Counted from the stretch's first letter, positions 40,435 to 49,684 are shown. The stretch is DNA of 64,000 bases from Sulfitobacter sp. LCG007 (GCF_040801785.1 NZ_CP161805.1:1426001-1490000); one strand, 5' to 3'. Numbers and translations are program-made. Notes: a model not told the origin generated them from the sequence alone.

Positions 40435-42789
40435 ATGCTCGGACTAGACGGCGTAGAAATCGGCCTCCTCATCGTCCTCGTGACGCTTTTCGCGGCGATC
40501 CTGTCAGGCTTTCCGGTGGCCTTCGCCATTGCCGGAGCCGGGATCATCTCGTTCGGGATCATCGCCGCGCTCGACAGCGCGGGGCTGCTGATCCACCAGG
40601 CCATCGACACCGGCTCGCAGGCCTACCGCGACATCCTCAACAGCGGGGTGCACCGCAACGACGTCACGGTCTTCCGATACCCCGAGCTGCCGCGGGTAGC
40701 CGAATCCGTCTTTCCCGGCGGGTGGGAGCTTGCCATCGACCGCAACCTGTCTTTCATCGTCAACCGGATGAACGACCGGGTCTTTGCCGGCCAGTCCATC
40801 GAGACGCTGCTGGCGGTGCTGATGTTCGTCATGATGGGCATCACGCTCGAGCGTTCGAAGATTGCCGAGGACCTGCTGACGACAATGGCCCGCGTCTTCG
40901 GTCCGCTGCCCGGCGGGCTTGCCGTGTCGGTCGTCGTCGTGGGCGCCTTTCTCGCCGCCTCGACGGGCATCGTGGGCGCCACCGTGGTGACCATGGGCCT
41001 GCTGAGCCTGCCCACCATGTTGCGCAACGGCTATTCGCCCGAACTTTCCACCGGCGTGATCGCGGCCTCCGGCACGCTGGGCCAGATCATTCCGCCCTCC
41101 ATCGTGATCGTCCTTCTGGGCACGCTCGCGGGCGACCTCTATTCCACCGCGCAGGAAGCCCGCGCGCAGTCGGTCGGCTGTTCGGACGCGCTGACCTTTC
41201 TCGGTCGACCTGCGGTGGTCTCGGTGGGCACGCTCTTCCAGGCGGCGATGCTGCCCGGCATCATGCTGGCTGCGCTCTACGCCGGATATGCCTTCCTCTA
41301 CGCGCTGCTCAATCCGTCGCGGGCGCCTTCGGTGACGCTGTCGGCACCGAGCGCGCATGTGGTGACCCGGGGCGAGGCCCTGACGTGGTTCGCCATCGCT
41401 CCGGTGCTCGTGATCGGCGCCGTCATCGCCTGTGTCGAGTTCGGCATCGTCGGCACCCAGAAGGCGCAACTCGACACCAGCGGGATCGAACGCACCTCGA
41501 CCCTGCGCACCAATGTCAGCGAGCAGTGCCAGGCGGCGATGATCGAACTGCACGGGCAGGAGGCCTGGGACGAGGCGGTGCGCCTGCGCGAGGCCGGCGT
41601 TGCCGTCGAGCCCGAGCCCGTGCCCGATCCGAACGCCGTGGCGACCGAGGAAGCGGCCGATGTCGACGCGGTGCCGCTTTCGAACGCGGCGCCCATCGGG
41701 ACGGGCGTCGCGACGATCGTCGTGCTGCTGGCGCTGGTCCTGACCACGGCGCGCGGCGTTGCGCCCGGGGCCAATCCCCTGCCGCTTGCGGTCGGCGGGG
41801 CAGCGCTGGTTCTGGTCCTGATGATCGACGCGGCTTTCGTCAGCCCCGCGGCAAGTTCGAGCGCGACCCTCGCGTGGCTCGCGATCCCGCTGGGGCTGGC
41901 GATCTGGAGCTGCTGGTATGCCGGCGGATTGCTGGCGCAGAACGAACTGATCCGGGTGGTCTTTCCGCCGCTGGTGCTGATCGTGGCCGTGCTCGGCTCG
42001 ATCCTCGGGGGCATCACCAATCCCACGCCCGCCGCGGCGCTCGGCGCCGCCGGCGCGATCATGCTCGCCGCCTATCGCAAGCTGCGCAACGAAGGCGGCA
42101 GCGGCCGCGTCATCATCATGTCGACCTTCGCGCTGGTCGTCATGATCCTGCTCGGCATCAATTTCGACCTGCGCATCAACCAGGCCGAGGTGACGGTGGA
42201 AGGCTGGATTGCCTATATCGTCGCCTATGCGGCCTACATGTTCGCCTTCTTCGGGCTGGTTTACGCCTGCTGGGTCCTGTTCCGGATGAACGTGCTGACA
42301 CAGGTGGTCCGCGAGACCGCCAAGGTCACCAGCATGGTCTTTACCATCCTGATCGGTTCACAGCTGCTGAACCTCGTGGTCATCAGCTTCGGGGGCGAGC
42401 ACTACATCCAGCAATGGCTGCAAAGCTTCGACAACGAATTCACGGTGTTCCTGATCGTGATGCTCGTGCTCTTCGTTCTGGGCTTCGTGCTCGACTTCCT
42501 CGAGATCATCTACATCGTCATCCCGATCGTGGGCCCCGTCATCTACGGTGGCACCTTCGACCCCAAGTGGGTGACGATCATGATCACGGTGAACCTGCAG
42601 ACCTCGTTCCTGACGCCGCCCTTCGGCTTCGCGCTGTTCTACCTGCGTGGCGTGGCGCCGAAGGAGGTCACCACGGGCCACATCTACCGCGGGATCGTCC
42701 CCTTCGTGCTGATTCAGGTCGGTGCGCTGGCGCTGCTCTGGCTCGTCCCGGGGATCGTGACCATCGTGCCGGACCTGCTCGGGCGTTGA
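40435..42789 (+). CDS. TRAP transporter large membrane subunit (DctM type), oversized with two insertions
   Basis: A 784-residue sodium-driven transporter subunit; ordinary DctM is about 430. Conserved pieces are F-P-V-A-F-A-I-A-G (start), M-M-G-I-T-L-E-R-S-K, A-S-G-T-L-G-Q-I-I-P-P-S, T-N-P-T-P-A-A-A-L-G and Q-T-S-F-L-T-P-P-F-G-F-A-L-F-Y. Two extra blocks are visible: about residues 53-118 (hydrophilic, after helix 2) and about 300-510 (acidic linker plus two or three extra helices). It completes the dctPQM operon. A 6-bp GC hairpin spans its stop codon. Substrate probably an organic acid. Confidence 0.9.
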   Translation: MLGLDGVEIGLLIVLVTLFAAILSGFPVAFAIAGAGIISFGIIAALDSAGLLIHQAIDTGSQAYRDILNSGVHRNDVTVFRYPELPRVAESVFPGGWELAIDRNLSFIVNRMNDRVFAGQSIETLLAVLMFVMMGITLERSKIAEDLLTTMARVFGPLPGGLAVSVVVVGAFLAASTGIVGATVVTMGLLSLPTMLRNGYSPELSTGVIAASGTLGQIIPPSIVIVLLGTLAGDLYSTAQEARAQSVGCSDALTFLGRPAVVSVGTLFQAAMLPGIMLAALYAGYAFLYALLNPSRAPSVTLSAPSAHVVTRGEALTWFAIAPVLVIGAVIACVEFGIVGTQKAQLDTSGIERTSTLRTNVSEQCQAAMIELHGQEAWDEAVRLREAGVAVEPEPVPDPNAVATEEAADVDAVPLSNAAPIGTGVATIVVLLALVLTTARGVAPGANPLPLAVGGAALVLVLMIDAAFVSPAASSSATLAWLAIPLGLAIWSCWYAGGLLAQNELIRVVFPPLVLIVAVLGSILGGITNPTPAAALGAAGAIMLAAYRKLRNEGGSGRVIIMSTFALVVMILLGINFDLRINQAEVTVEGWIAYIVAYAAYMFAFFGLVYACWVLFRMNVLTQVVRETAKVTSMVFTILIGSQLLNLVVISFGGEHYIQQWLQSFDNEFTVFLIVMLVLFVLGFVLDFLEIIYIVIPIVGPVIYGGTFDPKWVTIMITVNLQTSFLTPPFGFALFYLRGVAPKEVTTGHIYRGIVPFVLIQVGALALLWLVPGIVTIVPDLLGR

Positions 42790-42933
42790 GCGCCCGGGAG
42801 GACCGGGCCAGGGCTGCCATCTATGCAGGTGGCTTGGAACACTCAGAGTGAACCTGATACAGCGTATGCTGCATACGGCTCGAATGTCAGTAGCGCGCAG
42901 GACGGCGGGCCCGATAGCGCTGGATTCAATGCT

Positions 42934-43800
42934 TCAGGCTTCAGCCGCCGCTTCACGTATGCTTTTGATTTTCTTTTCGTCGTCTTTTCCAATATTTATG
43001 TTCTCCAGAAGCCATTCGATTTGTTCAATTTCGACCCTGGTGATCTCCGTGCGCCTTAATTCTTTCAAGAGAAGGTAAAGGTAGGAGTAGCCGAATTCGG
43101 AGAAACCCGATGCAACGGGCCAAGTGGGCGGAGGCTCCAGATCCGTATCATTTCGGAGGAATCGGAAATTCCAAGAATGAACAACATCATCCATTTCTTT
43201 TCCGATCATGGCGAATGAACCTTTGGGTGTCTCCATGGACCGGATTTGACGGTCCGGGCATTGCGCAATGATATTGCGATAGAGCTGTCCCTTGAATTCT
43301 TTTAACGGTTCATCTTTGAAGTGTTCACCGACGATCCAATCCATGCCAATCGTTCGCCGGCGCAGTTCGAAAACGAGCTGATCAAACTTGAACAGGTCAC
43401 CCTTTTCGTTGCTATAAGAGATCAGCCCGTACCGACTGCCAGGTTGTCCCATTTCCTCAACTCTATCGATAAAATTTTCAAGAGTCGAAGCGGTCCACCA
43501 ACGTTCAGGAAGTTTGTTCGGCTTCCTTAGTTCCGTTACGGCTAGGTCTTCGAATACTTCCTTGTGTTTACACCAGAGCTTTTTAATGTCATGGCCGTAT
43601 TCGCTCTTCACCGACACCCCAATGAGGACGAGGCCGGCCTTGAAGAGCTTTTCAATCGTTTGAAGCGCTTGCCACCAAAATTCTTCATTGATTCCGTAGG
43701 CTTTTGAGAATCGTGCGAAAAAGTAATTCCGATCAGCCGGTGCCACGAAAAACTTGTGCGCAAATACTGACTTGAAATGATTCAGGGGGGTATCGAGCAT
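42934..43800 (-). CDS. Orphan protein with an N-terminal HEPN-like segment
   Basis: A 288-residue protein, AT-richer than its neighbours, with many Lys, Phe and Trp. Residues about 20-85 fit the HEPN helix pattern (Y-F-F-A-R-F ... W-W-Q-A-L-Q-T-I-E-K-L-F-K-A-G-L ... Y-G-H-D-I-K-K-L), though the catalytic RxxxxH ribonuclease motif is not evident. The rest is unknown. A good GAGGAA site precedes ATG 43800. It sits alone between a housekeeping transporter and bpt, as a recently acquired gene would. Could be a defence or stress protein; no partner gene is adjacent. Confidence 0.55.
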   Translation of the reverse strand: MLDTPLNHFKSVFAHKFFVAPADRNYFFARFSKAYGINEEFWWQALQTIEKLFKAGLVLIGVSVKSEYGHDIKKLWCKHKEVFEDLAVTELRKPNKLPERWWTASTLENFIDRVEEMGQPGSRYGLISYSNEKGDLFKFDQLVFELRRRTIGMDWIVGEHFKDEPLKEFKGQLYRNIIAQCPDRQIRSMETPKGSFAMIGKEMDDVVHSWNFRFLRNDTDLEPPPTWPVASGFSEFGYSYLYLLLKELRRTEITRVEIEQIEWLLENINIGKDDEKKIKSIREAAAEA

Positions 43801-44093
43801 CCGAGTTCCTCGGCTGGGCTTTCTGAATGGTCACTAGGAGATCATCTTTGTTCCATTTGCGTCACGGTCTACTTTCGATACACACCAGCGCAGCAGTGAA
43901 CGCAGGTTCTTGCTGCTCTCTGGGACGGTCAAATAATGCTGACTGTCCTCGAGGACTCCGGGCGACCTGCAACTCCGTCCCCATGGTCCCAGTTCCGTTG
44001 GATTGTTCACGCTGTCCGCTCCGGTCGAACTCATCCGGGGCCGGCCGGCGCCGACAGGCCGGGGACCGTGACGGTCCGCATCACAGCCGGGGG
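43801..44093. other. Gap between the HEPN-like gene and bpt; no clear gene
   Basis: A 293-base stretch of mixed composition. It holds the 12-bp palindrome GTCCTCGAGGAC near 43946, and short frames with no family likeness. The 66-residue minus-strand frame at 43834-44034 has no ribosome site and no recognisable motif. I see no tRNA, terminator or integrase remnant. Confidence 0.4.
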
Positions 44094-44912
44094 CTATCGC
44101 CCGCCCGTCGGTCTGGTATCCGGCAGGTGGATGTTCGCCACCTGCTCGGCGATCGGGTCGGTCGAGAGGGGGTGGGTGTCGGCGGAGAAACGTTCGGGGT
44201 CCGTCACGCGGGTCCAGCGGCCCCCTGTATAGACCTCAAGCCCCGAGAACTTCGACTTGTACCCCATCTTCTGGCTGCCGGGCACCCAGTAGCCGAGATA
44301 GACATAGGGAAGCCCCGCCTCGCGGGCGAGGGCGACGTGATCGAGGATCATGTAGGTGCCCAGCGAGCGGCGCGGCATGTCGGGGGCGTAGAAGGAATAG
44401 ACCATGCTCAGCCCGTCGCTCAGAACGTCTGTGAGGCTGACCCCGATCAGATCGCGGCCCTCGTGATATTCCACCACGCGGCTGCGGATCGGCGTTTCCT
44501 CGATCATCGCGGCGAATTCGAAGACGTCCATGTCGGCCATCCCGCCGTCGGCGTGGCGCTGGTCGAGATAGGTGCGGAAAAGCTCATACTGCTCTTCGGA
44601 GGCCCAGGGAGAGGTCGCGCGCCGTTCGACGTCCTCATTGCGCGACACCGTGCGGCGCTGGCTGCGCGAGAGACCGAAGCGCTTGACGTCGATGCGCGCC
44701 GACAGGCAGGCCGAGCATTCGGCGCATGACGGACGGTAGAGCACGTTCTGAGAGCGCCGGAACCCCTGCTGCGAGAGGCTGTCGTTCAGACGGTCGGCTG
44801 AATCGCCCTGCAGCGCGGTGAAGAGTTTGCGCTCCATGCGGCCGTCCAGATACGGGCACGGCTGCGGTGCCGTGACGTAGAACTGTGGCGCTATGGGCAG
44901 CGTGTGGCGCAT
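44094..44912 (-). CDS. bpt: Aspartate/glutamate leucyltransferase
   Basis: Adds leucine from Leu-tRNA to proteins with N-terminal Asp or Glu, marking them for ClpS/ClpAP degradation (bacterial N-end rule). It has 272 residues with the ATE-like layout: N-terminal C-P-Y-L-D-G-R and the Cys cluster [11 protein letters not shown] (needed in this family), and C-terminal GNAT-like fold with [16 protein letters not shown] and [15 protein letters not shown]. The old annotation 'arginyltransferase' is common but the short bacterial form is Bpt. Confidence 0.95.
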   Translation of the reverse strand: MRHTLPIAPQFYVTAPQPCPYLDGRMERKLFTALQGDSADRLNDSLSQQGFRRSQNVLYRPSCAECSACLSARIDVKRFGLSRSQRRTVSRNEDVERRATSPWASEEQYELFRTYLDQRHADGGMADMDVFEFAAMIEETPIRSRVVEYHEGRDLIGVSLTDVLSDGLSMVYSFYAPDMPRRSLGTYMILDHVALAREAGLPYVYLGYWVPGSQKMGYKSKFSGLEVYTGGRWTRVTDPERFSADTHPLSTDPIAEQVANIHLPDTRPTGGR

Positions 44913-44988
44913 GGGAACCCTGATGGTGACTCAACCCTTACGATATCAAGGCCCCCAGTGCCTTCCAAGCGCCGTTTTCGCCGAATTC

Positions 44989-45438
44989 TCAATCTGACGC
45001 GCGCCGGTTGATCGCCACCGTGCCGAGCGCATGGTCGGTCAGGCCCTGACCGCGTTCCGTCACGGCCATCATCACCACGGAAATCAGCTGAAGGGGCGCC
45101 ACGGCCCAGCTTGCCACATAGCCGATGGTGTGCATGAGCGCAGAACCGCCGCCGAGGCGCGACCCGTCGGCCTGACGCAGTTCGATGGCGAAAAGCCGCA
45201 TGCCCCAGGTCGCGGAACCGCCCGCAAGCGTCAGGAAGCGGTAGATGAAATTGACCGTCACATAGAGCGCTGGCAGGAAGAACAGTCCCGTGAAGGCGGT
45301 GAACGGCAGGATCAGCACGCAGGCGATCACCGTCACGATGGTGTCGACGACCCAGGCAAGCAGACGCTTGAGCGGAACGTCGCGGTAGAACTGCGCCTGG
45401 GTCTGCGGGTCGGGTGTATAGTTCATCGCGGTATTCAT
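44989..45438 (-). CDS. RDD family membrane protein
   Basis: A 149-residue protein with three membrane helices and the RDD pattern (R-L-L-A-W-V-V-D-T-I-V-T near residue 24, with the conserved Arg and Asp, and G-M-R-L-F-A-I-E-L-R-Q-A-D-G). Function is largely unknown; some RDD proteins exchange ions or respond to osmotic stress. It follows the DUF2852 gene by 63 bases on the same strand, so the pair may be co-transcribed from the dyad-bearing region upstream. Confidence 0.85.
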   Translation of the reverse strand: MNTAMNYTPDPQTQAQFYRDVPLKRLLAWVVDTIVTVIACVLILPFTAFTGLFFLPALYVTVNFIYRFLTLAGGSATWGMRLFAIELRQADGSRLGGGSALMHTIGYVASWAVAPLQLISVVMMAVTERGQGLTDHALGTVAINRRASD

Positions 45439-45501
45439 ATCGTGTCCCTGAATCTGGACCCCGCGCGTTATGCGCGAGGTCGGGTGAGGTGGCCCGGCTG
45501 C

Positions 45502-45924
45502 TCAGGCCTCGGGGCGCTCTTCGCCGGTGGACTTGGTCGTGCGGTCCTTCATGAATTCGTCGAATTCGGCCTTGTCCTTGGCTTCGCGCAGGCGCTCGAG
45601 GAAGGCTTCGAAATCAGCCTGTTCCTGTTCCAGACGGGCCAGCGTGTCGGCCTTGTAGCTGTCGAAGGCGTTGTTGCCGGTCGGGCGCATGGCGCGCATG
45701 CCGCTGCGGACGGACCGGGAATGCTTGCTGCAGGATTTCGAGAACATGCGTTTGCTCCAGATCATGTAGAACAGAAGGGCGAGACCGACGGGCCAGAAGA
45801 ACACGAAGCCCAGAACCATCGATGCCATCCAGGCACCCTTGCCCTTGTCGTCAAGCCAGTTCTCCGCACGGGAAAACCAGCCGGGCCGGTACTCCATCGG
45901 GCGGGATTGCGTCATATAGGTCAT
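45502..45924 (-). CDS. DUF2852 family membrane protein
   Basis: A 140-residue protein starting MTYMTQSRPMEYRPGWFSR at ATG 45924, after AAGGGA. One long or two short hydrophobic segments (M-V-L-G-F-V-F-F-W-P-V-G-L-A-L-L-F-Y-M-I-W) are followed by a basic stretch and a C-terminal coiled coil rich in Glu and Ala (L-A-R-L-E-Q-E-Q-A-D-F-E-A-F-L-E-R-L). This fits DUF2852, common in Rhodobacterales and of unknown role. The upstream gap carries two dyads that suggest tight regulation. Confidence 0.8.
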   Translation of the reverse strand: MTYMTQSRPMEYRPGWFSRAENWLDDKGKGAWMASMVLGFVFFWPVGLALLFYMIWSKRMFSKSCSKHSRSVRSGMRAMRPTGNNAFDSYKADTLARLEQEQADFEAFLERLREAKDKAEFDEFMKDRTTKSTGEERPEA

Positions 45925-45973
45925 GTCAGTCCCTTTCGGTCGCTGAATAAGCTGTCCCCGGGGTCCGCCGAGG

Positions 45974-45992
45974 ATGTGAATGTCTTTCACAT
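45974..45992. promoter_or_regulatory. 19-bp dyad, first copy, upstream of the DUF2852 gene
   Basis: ATGTGAA, five bases, TTCACAT: perfect 7-bp arms. It lies 50 bases before the DUF2852 start. A second copy follows at 46032-46050, 58 bases centre to centre. Confidence 0.6.
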
Positions 45993-46031
45993 TGCCTAGA
46001 TCGGGATCGAGGGGCCCGGTATCAAGGGATG

Positions 46032-46050
46032 ATGTGAATGATTTTTACAT
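46032..46050. promoter_or_regulatory. 19-bp dyad, second copy
   Basis: ATGTGAA, five bases, TTTACAT: same as the first copy except for one arm base. It overlaps the stop codon of ybaK. The two copies look like paired operators; the spacer rules out a normal CRP site (TGTGA-N6-TCACA) since it has seven bases. Confidence 0.55.
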
Positions 46051-46527
46051 TTTCTTCGGAGATGCCGTGAAATCAGATACTTGCGCGCTGCAAATCTCGG
46101 CCAGACGCGCTGGGGAGATGCCGAAGACATGATGGGGCGTTCCGGCTGCGGCCCAGACCTCGTCGAAGTGCAGCAGCCGGCGGTCCAGGAAGACGGGGCT
46201 GCGTTCGAGATGTCCCACTGGCGCCACGCCGCCGATGGCAAAGCCCGTGCGCTCGCGGATCAGATGCGCTTCCGCCTGTCCCAGCCCCTCTCCGGCAAGC
46301 CGGGCGGCAAGAGCGGTATCGACCCTGCGCCCGCCCGCCGTCACGAAGAGATAAAGCGCGCCGCTCGCCTCGCCGCGAAAGACGATCGACTTTGCGATCT
46401 GGTCGACGTCGCAGGCGAGAGCCCGGGCGGCATCGGCCGCGGTCCTGACAAGCGCGGTCTCGCGGATGTCGGGGTCGATCCCGGCAGCCTCGAGGGCCGC
46501 ACGCACGCGTCTGAGGGACTTGCTCAT
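46045..46527 (-). CDS. YbaK/EbsC family aminoacyl-tRNA deacylase
   Basis: A 160-residue protein of the YbaK superfamily, which removes wrongly attached amino acids from tRNA (for example Cys from tRNA-Pro). Family features: D-Q-I-A-K-S-I-V-F-R (conserved Lys in the active site), L-F-V-T-A-G-G-R-R-V, G-F-A-I-G-G-V-A-P-V-G-H and F-G-I-S-P-A-R-L-A-E-I. The subtype (YbaK, ProX or other) is not clear from motif alone. Divergent from glnE. Confidence 0.88.
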   Translation of the reverse strand: MSKSLRRVRAALEAAGIDPDIRETALVRTAADAARALACDVDQIAKSIVFRGEASGALYLFVTAGGRRVDTALAARLAGEGLGQAEAHLIRERTGFAIGGVAPVGHLERSPVFLDRRLLHFDEVWAAAGTPHHVFGISPARLAEICSAQVSDFTASPKKM

Positions 46528-46613
46528 GCACCGGACCCTAGCAACGTGACCCGCGCGGAAGCAACCAGCCGCCCACCATTGACGCGAACGTTCCGCCGGG
46601 GGATGTCTTGACC

Positions 46614-49412
46614 ATGAGCCTTGCCGACCGGATCACCCGCATGCCCCGTGCCTTCGATCCCGACCGGGGACGGGACGCCCGCGCGCTGCTGCCGGACGCG
46701 GGCCCGATCCTCGGCGATCTCGTCGAGGGTGCGGCGGGTTCCTGCCCGTACCTGCTGGGGCTCATCCACAGGGAAGCGGACTGGCTGCCTGCGGCGCTGG
46801 ACGATCCCGATGCGGCCGCGGCGCTGGTACTGGCCGAAGCGGCTGACTGGCAGGGCGAAGGACTTGCCGGACGGCTGCGGCAAGGCAAGCGGCGCGTGGC
46901 GCTGCTGAGTGCGCTGGCGGATCTGGGCGGGGCCTGGCCGCTCGGGCGCGTCACCGGTCTGCTTACCGATTTCGCGGATGCCGCCTGCCGCGCGGCCCTG
47001 ACGTCGGCGGTTGCCGCACAGATCCGGCGCGGCAAGCTGCCGGGGATGACCGATGCAGACGTCGAGACCGCAGGCGGCATGGTCGTGCTGGCCATGGGCA
47101 AGATGGGAGCGCATGAGCTCAACTATTCGTCCGACATCGACCTGATCTGCCTCTTCGACGAAAGCCGCTTCGATCCGGACGACTTCCACGACGCCCGAGC
47201 CGCCTTCGTGCGCGCAACCAGGGCCATGTGCGCCACCCTCAGCGACCATACCGCGGAAGGCTACGTGTTCAGGACCGACCTGCGCCTGCGCCCCGATCCG
47301 GCCGTCACGCCGGTCTGCATGGCGATGCTGGCGGCGGAGCAATATTATGAGAGCGTCGGGCGGACCTGGGAACGCGCCGCCTATATCAAGGCGCGGCCCT
47401 GTGCCGGGGATATTAGGGCGGGCGAGCGATTTCTCGAAACCATCCGGCCTTTCGTCTGGCGGCGGCATCTCGATTACGCCGCGATCCAGGACGCCCATGA
47501 CATGCGGCTGGCGATCCGCGAGCACAAGGGGCTGGGGGGGCCGATCACCCTGCCGGGCCATGACATGAAGCTGGGGCGGGGCGGCATCCGCGAGATCGAA
47601 TTCTTCACCCAGACACGCCAGATCATCGCCGGGGGGCGCGATCCTGATTTGCGGCTGCGCGGCACGCTCCCCGCGCTCAAGGTGCTGGTCGAGAAGGGCT
47701 GGGTCGAACCCGACGCCGCCGGCGCGCTGTCGGAAAGCTATGTCTTCCACCGGACGGTCGAGCATCGCCTGCAGATGATCAACGACGCCCAGACCCACAG
47801 GCTGCCGGAAACCGACAAGGGCTTCGAGAGGCTGGCCTGTCTCATGGATCGCACATCGGGCGATCTGAAGGTCGAGCTTGGCGACCGCCTGGCCGCTGTC
47901 CACGAATGCACCGAAGGTTTCTTCGCGCGTTCCACGGAACCTGCGGCGGCGCCGCAAACCGAAGCACATGCCTTCGACGAGGCGTTGATGGCGCGCTGGC
48001 CCAGCTACCCGGCGCTGCGCAGCGCGCGAAGCAGCAGCCTTTTCGAACGCCTGAAGCCCGACCTGCTGGCACGCCTTTCCGAAAGCGCGCGGCCAGACGA
48101 GGCGCTGGTGGCCTTCGACGGCTTCCTCAGGGGGCTGCCCGCGGGGGTGCAACTCTTTTCGCTGCTCGATGCGCATCCGCAACTGCGCGACCTGCTGATC
48201 GACGTCATCGCGACCTCGCCCCAGCTTGCCGGCTACCTTTCGCAGAATGCGGTGGTCTTCGACGCGGTGATCGGCGGGGATTTCTTTCGCGACTGGCCCG
48301 GTGCCGATGCGCTTTCGCGCGATCTGGCCGGCGTGCTCCCGGACGAGCCGGATTACGAGAGCCGCCTCGACCGGATGCGTCGCTGGCGGCGCGAATGGCA
48401 TTTCCGGATCGGGGTGCACCTGTTGCGCGGGCTGGTCGACCCCGCCACGGCGGGACAGCAATATGCCGATCTCGCCCGCGCCATCCTGCGGGTGCTCTGG
48501 CCCGAAGTATCGCGGCAGTTCGCGCTGCGCCACGGACCGCCGCCGGGGCGGGGCGCCTGTGTGCTCGGCTTGGGCTCGATCGGGGCGGGGAGTCTCAATC
48601 CGGGCTCGGATCTCGACCTGATCGTGATCTACGACCCCGGGCTTCAGGAAATGTCTGAGGGCAAGAAACAACTGCCCACCCGTCAATACTACGCGCGGCT
48701 GACACAGACGCTGATCACCGCGCTCACCGTGCCGATGTCCCAGGGGCGTCTCTACGAGGTCGACATGCGCCTGCGGCCGTCCGGCAACCAGGGCCCGGTC
48801 GCGACGAGCTGGTCGGCCTTTCAGGACTATCAGCGCAACCAAGCCTGGGTCTGGGAACATCTTGCGCTGACGCGCGCCGCGGTGGTCGCCGGTCCGGAAG
48901 ACCTCGCGTCGGACATCGAGACCTTCCGCCGGGGCGTGCTGGCGCCCCGGCGCGACAGGGCCGAGATCCTGAGGGAGGTCGCCACGATGCGTGCCCGCAT
49001 CTCGGCCGCGAAGGCACCCGTCTCGGTCTGGGAGCCCAAGGTCGGGCCCGGTCGAATGCAGGAGATCGAACTGCTTGCGCAGGCCGGCACGCTGCTTGCC
49101 GGCACCGCGCAGCGTTCGATCCGCGAGGGCCTCGGCAATGCGCGGGCCGAGGGGATACTTGGAGCGTCCGAGGTCGACGTGCTGAAGGACGCTCATGTCG
49201 CCCTGACCGATCTGACCATGGCCGCGCGTCTGCTTGCCTCTGGTCCGCTGCGACCCGAGAAGCTGGGCGTGGCGGGGCGTGCCTTCCTCCTGCGCGTGCT
49301 CGATGCGGACTCGATCGAGGCACTGGCGGAAAGACTCGCGGCGCTGCATCATCGGTGTGACGAGATCGTCACCGCGGCGCTTGCACCCCATGCGGGGGAA
49401 GATGCGGCATGA
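46614..49412 (+). CDS. glnE: Bifunctional glutamine synthetase adenylyltransferase/deadenylyltransferase
   Basis: Adds AMP to glutamine synthetase when nitrogen is plentiful and removes it when scarce, under control of PII proteins. It has 932 residues with two nucleotidyltransferase domains: the N-terminal deadenylylase has N-Y-S-S-D-I-D-L-I-C-L-F-D, and the C-terminal adenylylase has L-G-S-I-G-A-G-S-L-N-P-G-S-D-L-D-L-I-V-I-Y-D. I start at ATG 46614 (MSLADRITR); a TTG two codons upstream is less likely. The next small gene overlaps its stop. Confidence 0.95.
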   Translation: MSLADRITRMPRAFDPDRGRDARALLPDAGPILGDLVEGAAGSCPYLLGLIHREADWLPAALDDPDAAAALVLAEAADWQGEGLAGRLRQGKRRVALLSALADLGGAWPLGRVTGLLTDFADAACRAALTSAVAAQIRRGKLPGMTDADVETAGGMVVLAMGKMGAHELNYSSDIDLICLFDESRFDPDDFHDARAAFVRATRAMCATLSDHTAEGYVFRTDLRLRPDPAVTPVCMAMLAAEQYYESVGRTWERAAYIKARPCAGDIRAGERFLETIRPFVWRRHLDYAAIQDAHDMRLAIREHKGLGGPITLPGHDMKLGRGGIREIEFFTQTRQIIAGGRDPDLRLRGTLPALKVLVEKGWVEPDAAGALSESYVFHRTVEHRLQMINDAQTHRLPETDKGFERLACLMDRTSGDLKVELGDRLAAVHECTEGFFARSTEPAAAPQTEAHAFDEALMARWPSYPALRSARSSSLFERLKPDLLARLSESARPDEALVAFDGFLRGLPAGVQLFSLLDAHPQLRDLLIDVIATSPQLAGYLSQNAVVFDAVIGGDFFRDWPGADALSRDLAGVLPDEPDYESRLDRMRRWRREWHFRIGVHLLRGLVDPATAGQQYADLARAILRVLWPEVSRQFALRHGPPPGRGACVLGLGSIGAGSLNPGSDLDLIVIYDPGLQEMSEGKKQLPTRQYYARLTQTLITALTVPMSQGRLYEVDMRLRPSGNQGPVATSWSAFQDYQRNQAWVWEHLALTRAAVVAGPEDLASDIETFRRGVLAPRRDRAEILREVATMRARISAAKAPVSVWEPKVGPGRMQEIELLAQAGTLLAGTAQRSIREGLGNARAEGILGASEVDVLKDAHVALTDLTMAARLLASGPLRPEKLGVAGRAFLLRVLDADSIEALAERLAALHHRCDEIVTAALAPHAGEDAA

Positions 49413-49684
49413 GCGTGGACGCGCCCGACGACGATCCGAAGGGCCTGCTGCGCGAAGCCTTCCGGATCGACGGGATCGAGGCGCCGGAATGCCGGTCGAT
49501 ATTCCTCGACTGGGCGCTCAGCCTTCCTTCCGGGGTCGAGCCCCGCGCAGCGCTCGAGCGGATGCTGTCCCGTATTGGCGACGAGCTTTCGGATCATCCG
49601 ATGTACAAGGTGATGCAGGATGGGCTAAGGGGCATCTCCGCGCCCCGGCGACGCGGCGGCTGGCGGGCGCGCCAGCGCAACTGA
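49409..49684 (+). CDS. Small protein coupled to glnE, function unknown
   Basis: A 91-residue soluble protein (MSVDAPDDDPKGLLREAFRI...), starting four bases before the glnE stop. Central segments E-C-R-S-I-F-L-D-W-A-L-S-L-P and L-E-R-M-L-S-R-I-G-D-E-L-S-D-H-P-M look like a conserved helical core; the C-terminus is a basic tail (R-R-R-G-G-W-R-A-R-Q-R). Similar hypotheticals follow glnE in other Rhodobacteraceae as far as I recall. A link to nitrogen control is only implied by position. Confidence 0.75.
   Translation: MSVDAPDDDPKGLLREAFRIDGIEAPECRSIFLDWALSLPSGVEPRAALERMLSRIGDELSDHPMYKVMQDGLRGISAPRRRGGWRARQRN

Noticed and set aside
39741-42851. A 1036-codon plus-strand open frame over the TRAP genes
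   Set aside because: It is the shifted frame of DctQ and DctM. The true frames show membrane helices, family motifs and ribosome sites; this one is Arg/Pro/Gly-rich with no start signal.
45974-45992. CRP site
   Set aside because: The TGTGA and TCACA halves are seven, not six, bases apart, and the outer bases extend the symmetry in another register.
46524-49391. A 955-codon minus-strand open frame opposite glnE
   Set aside because: Antisense shadow caused by high G+C codon use; the plus strand has both GlnE catalytic motifs.
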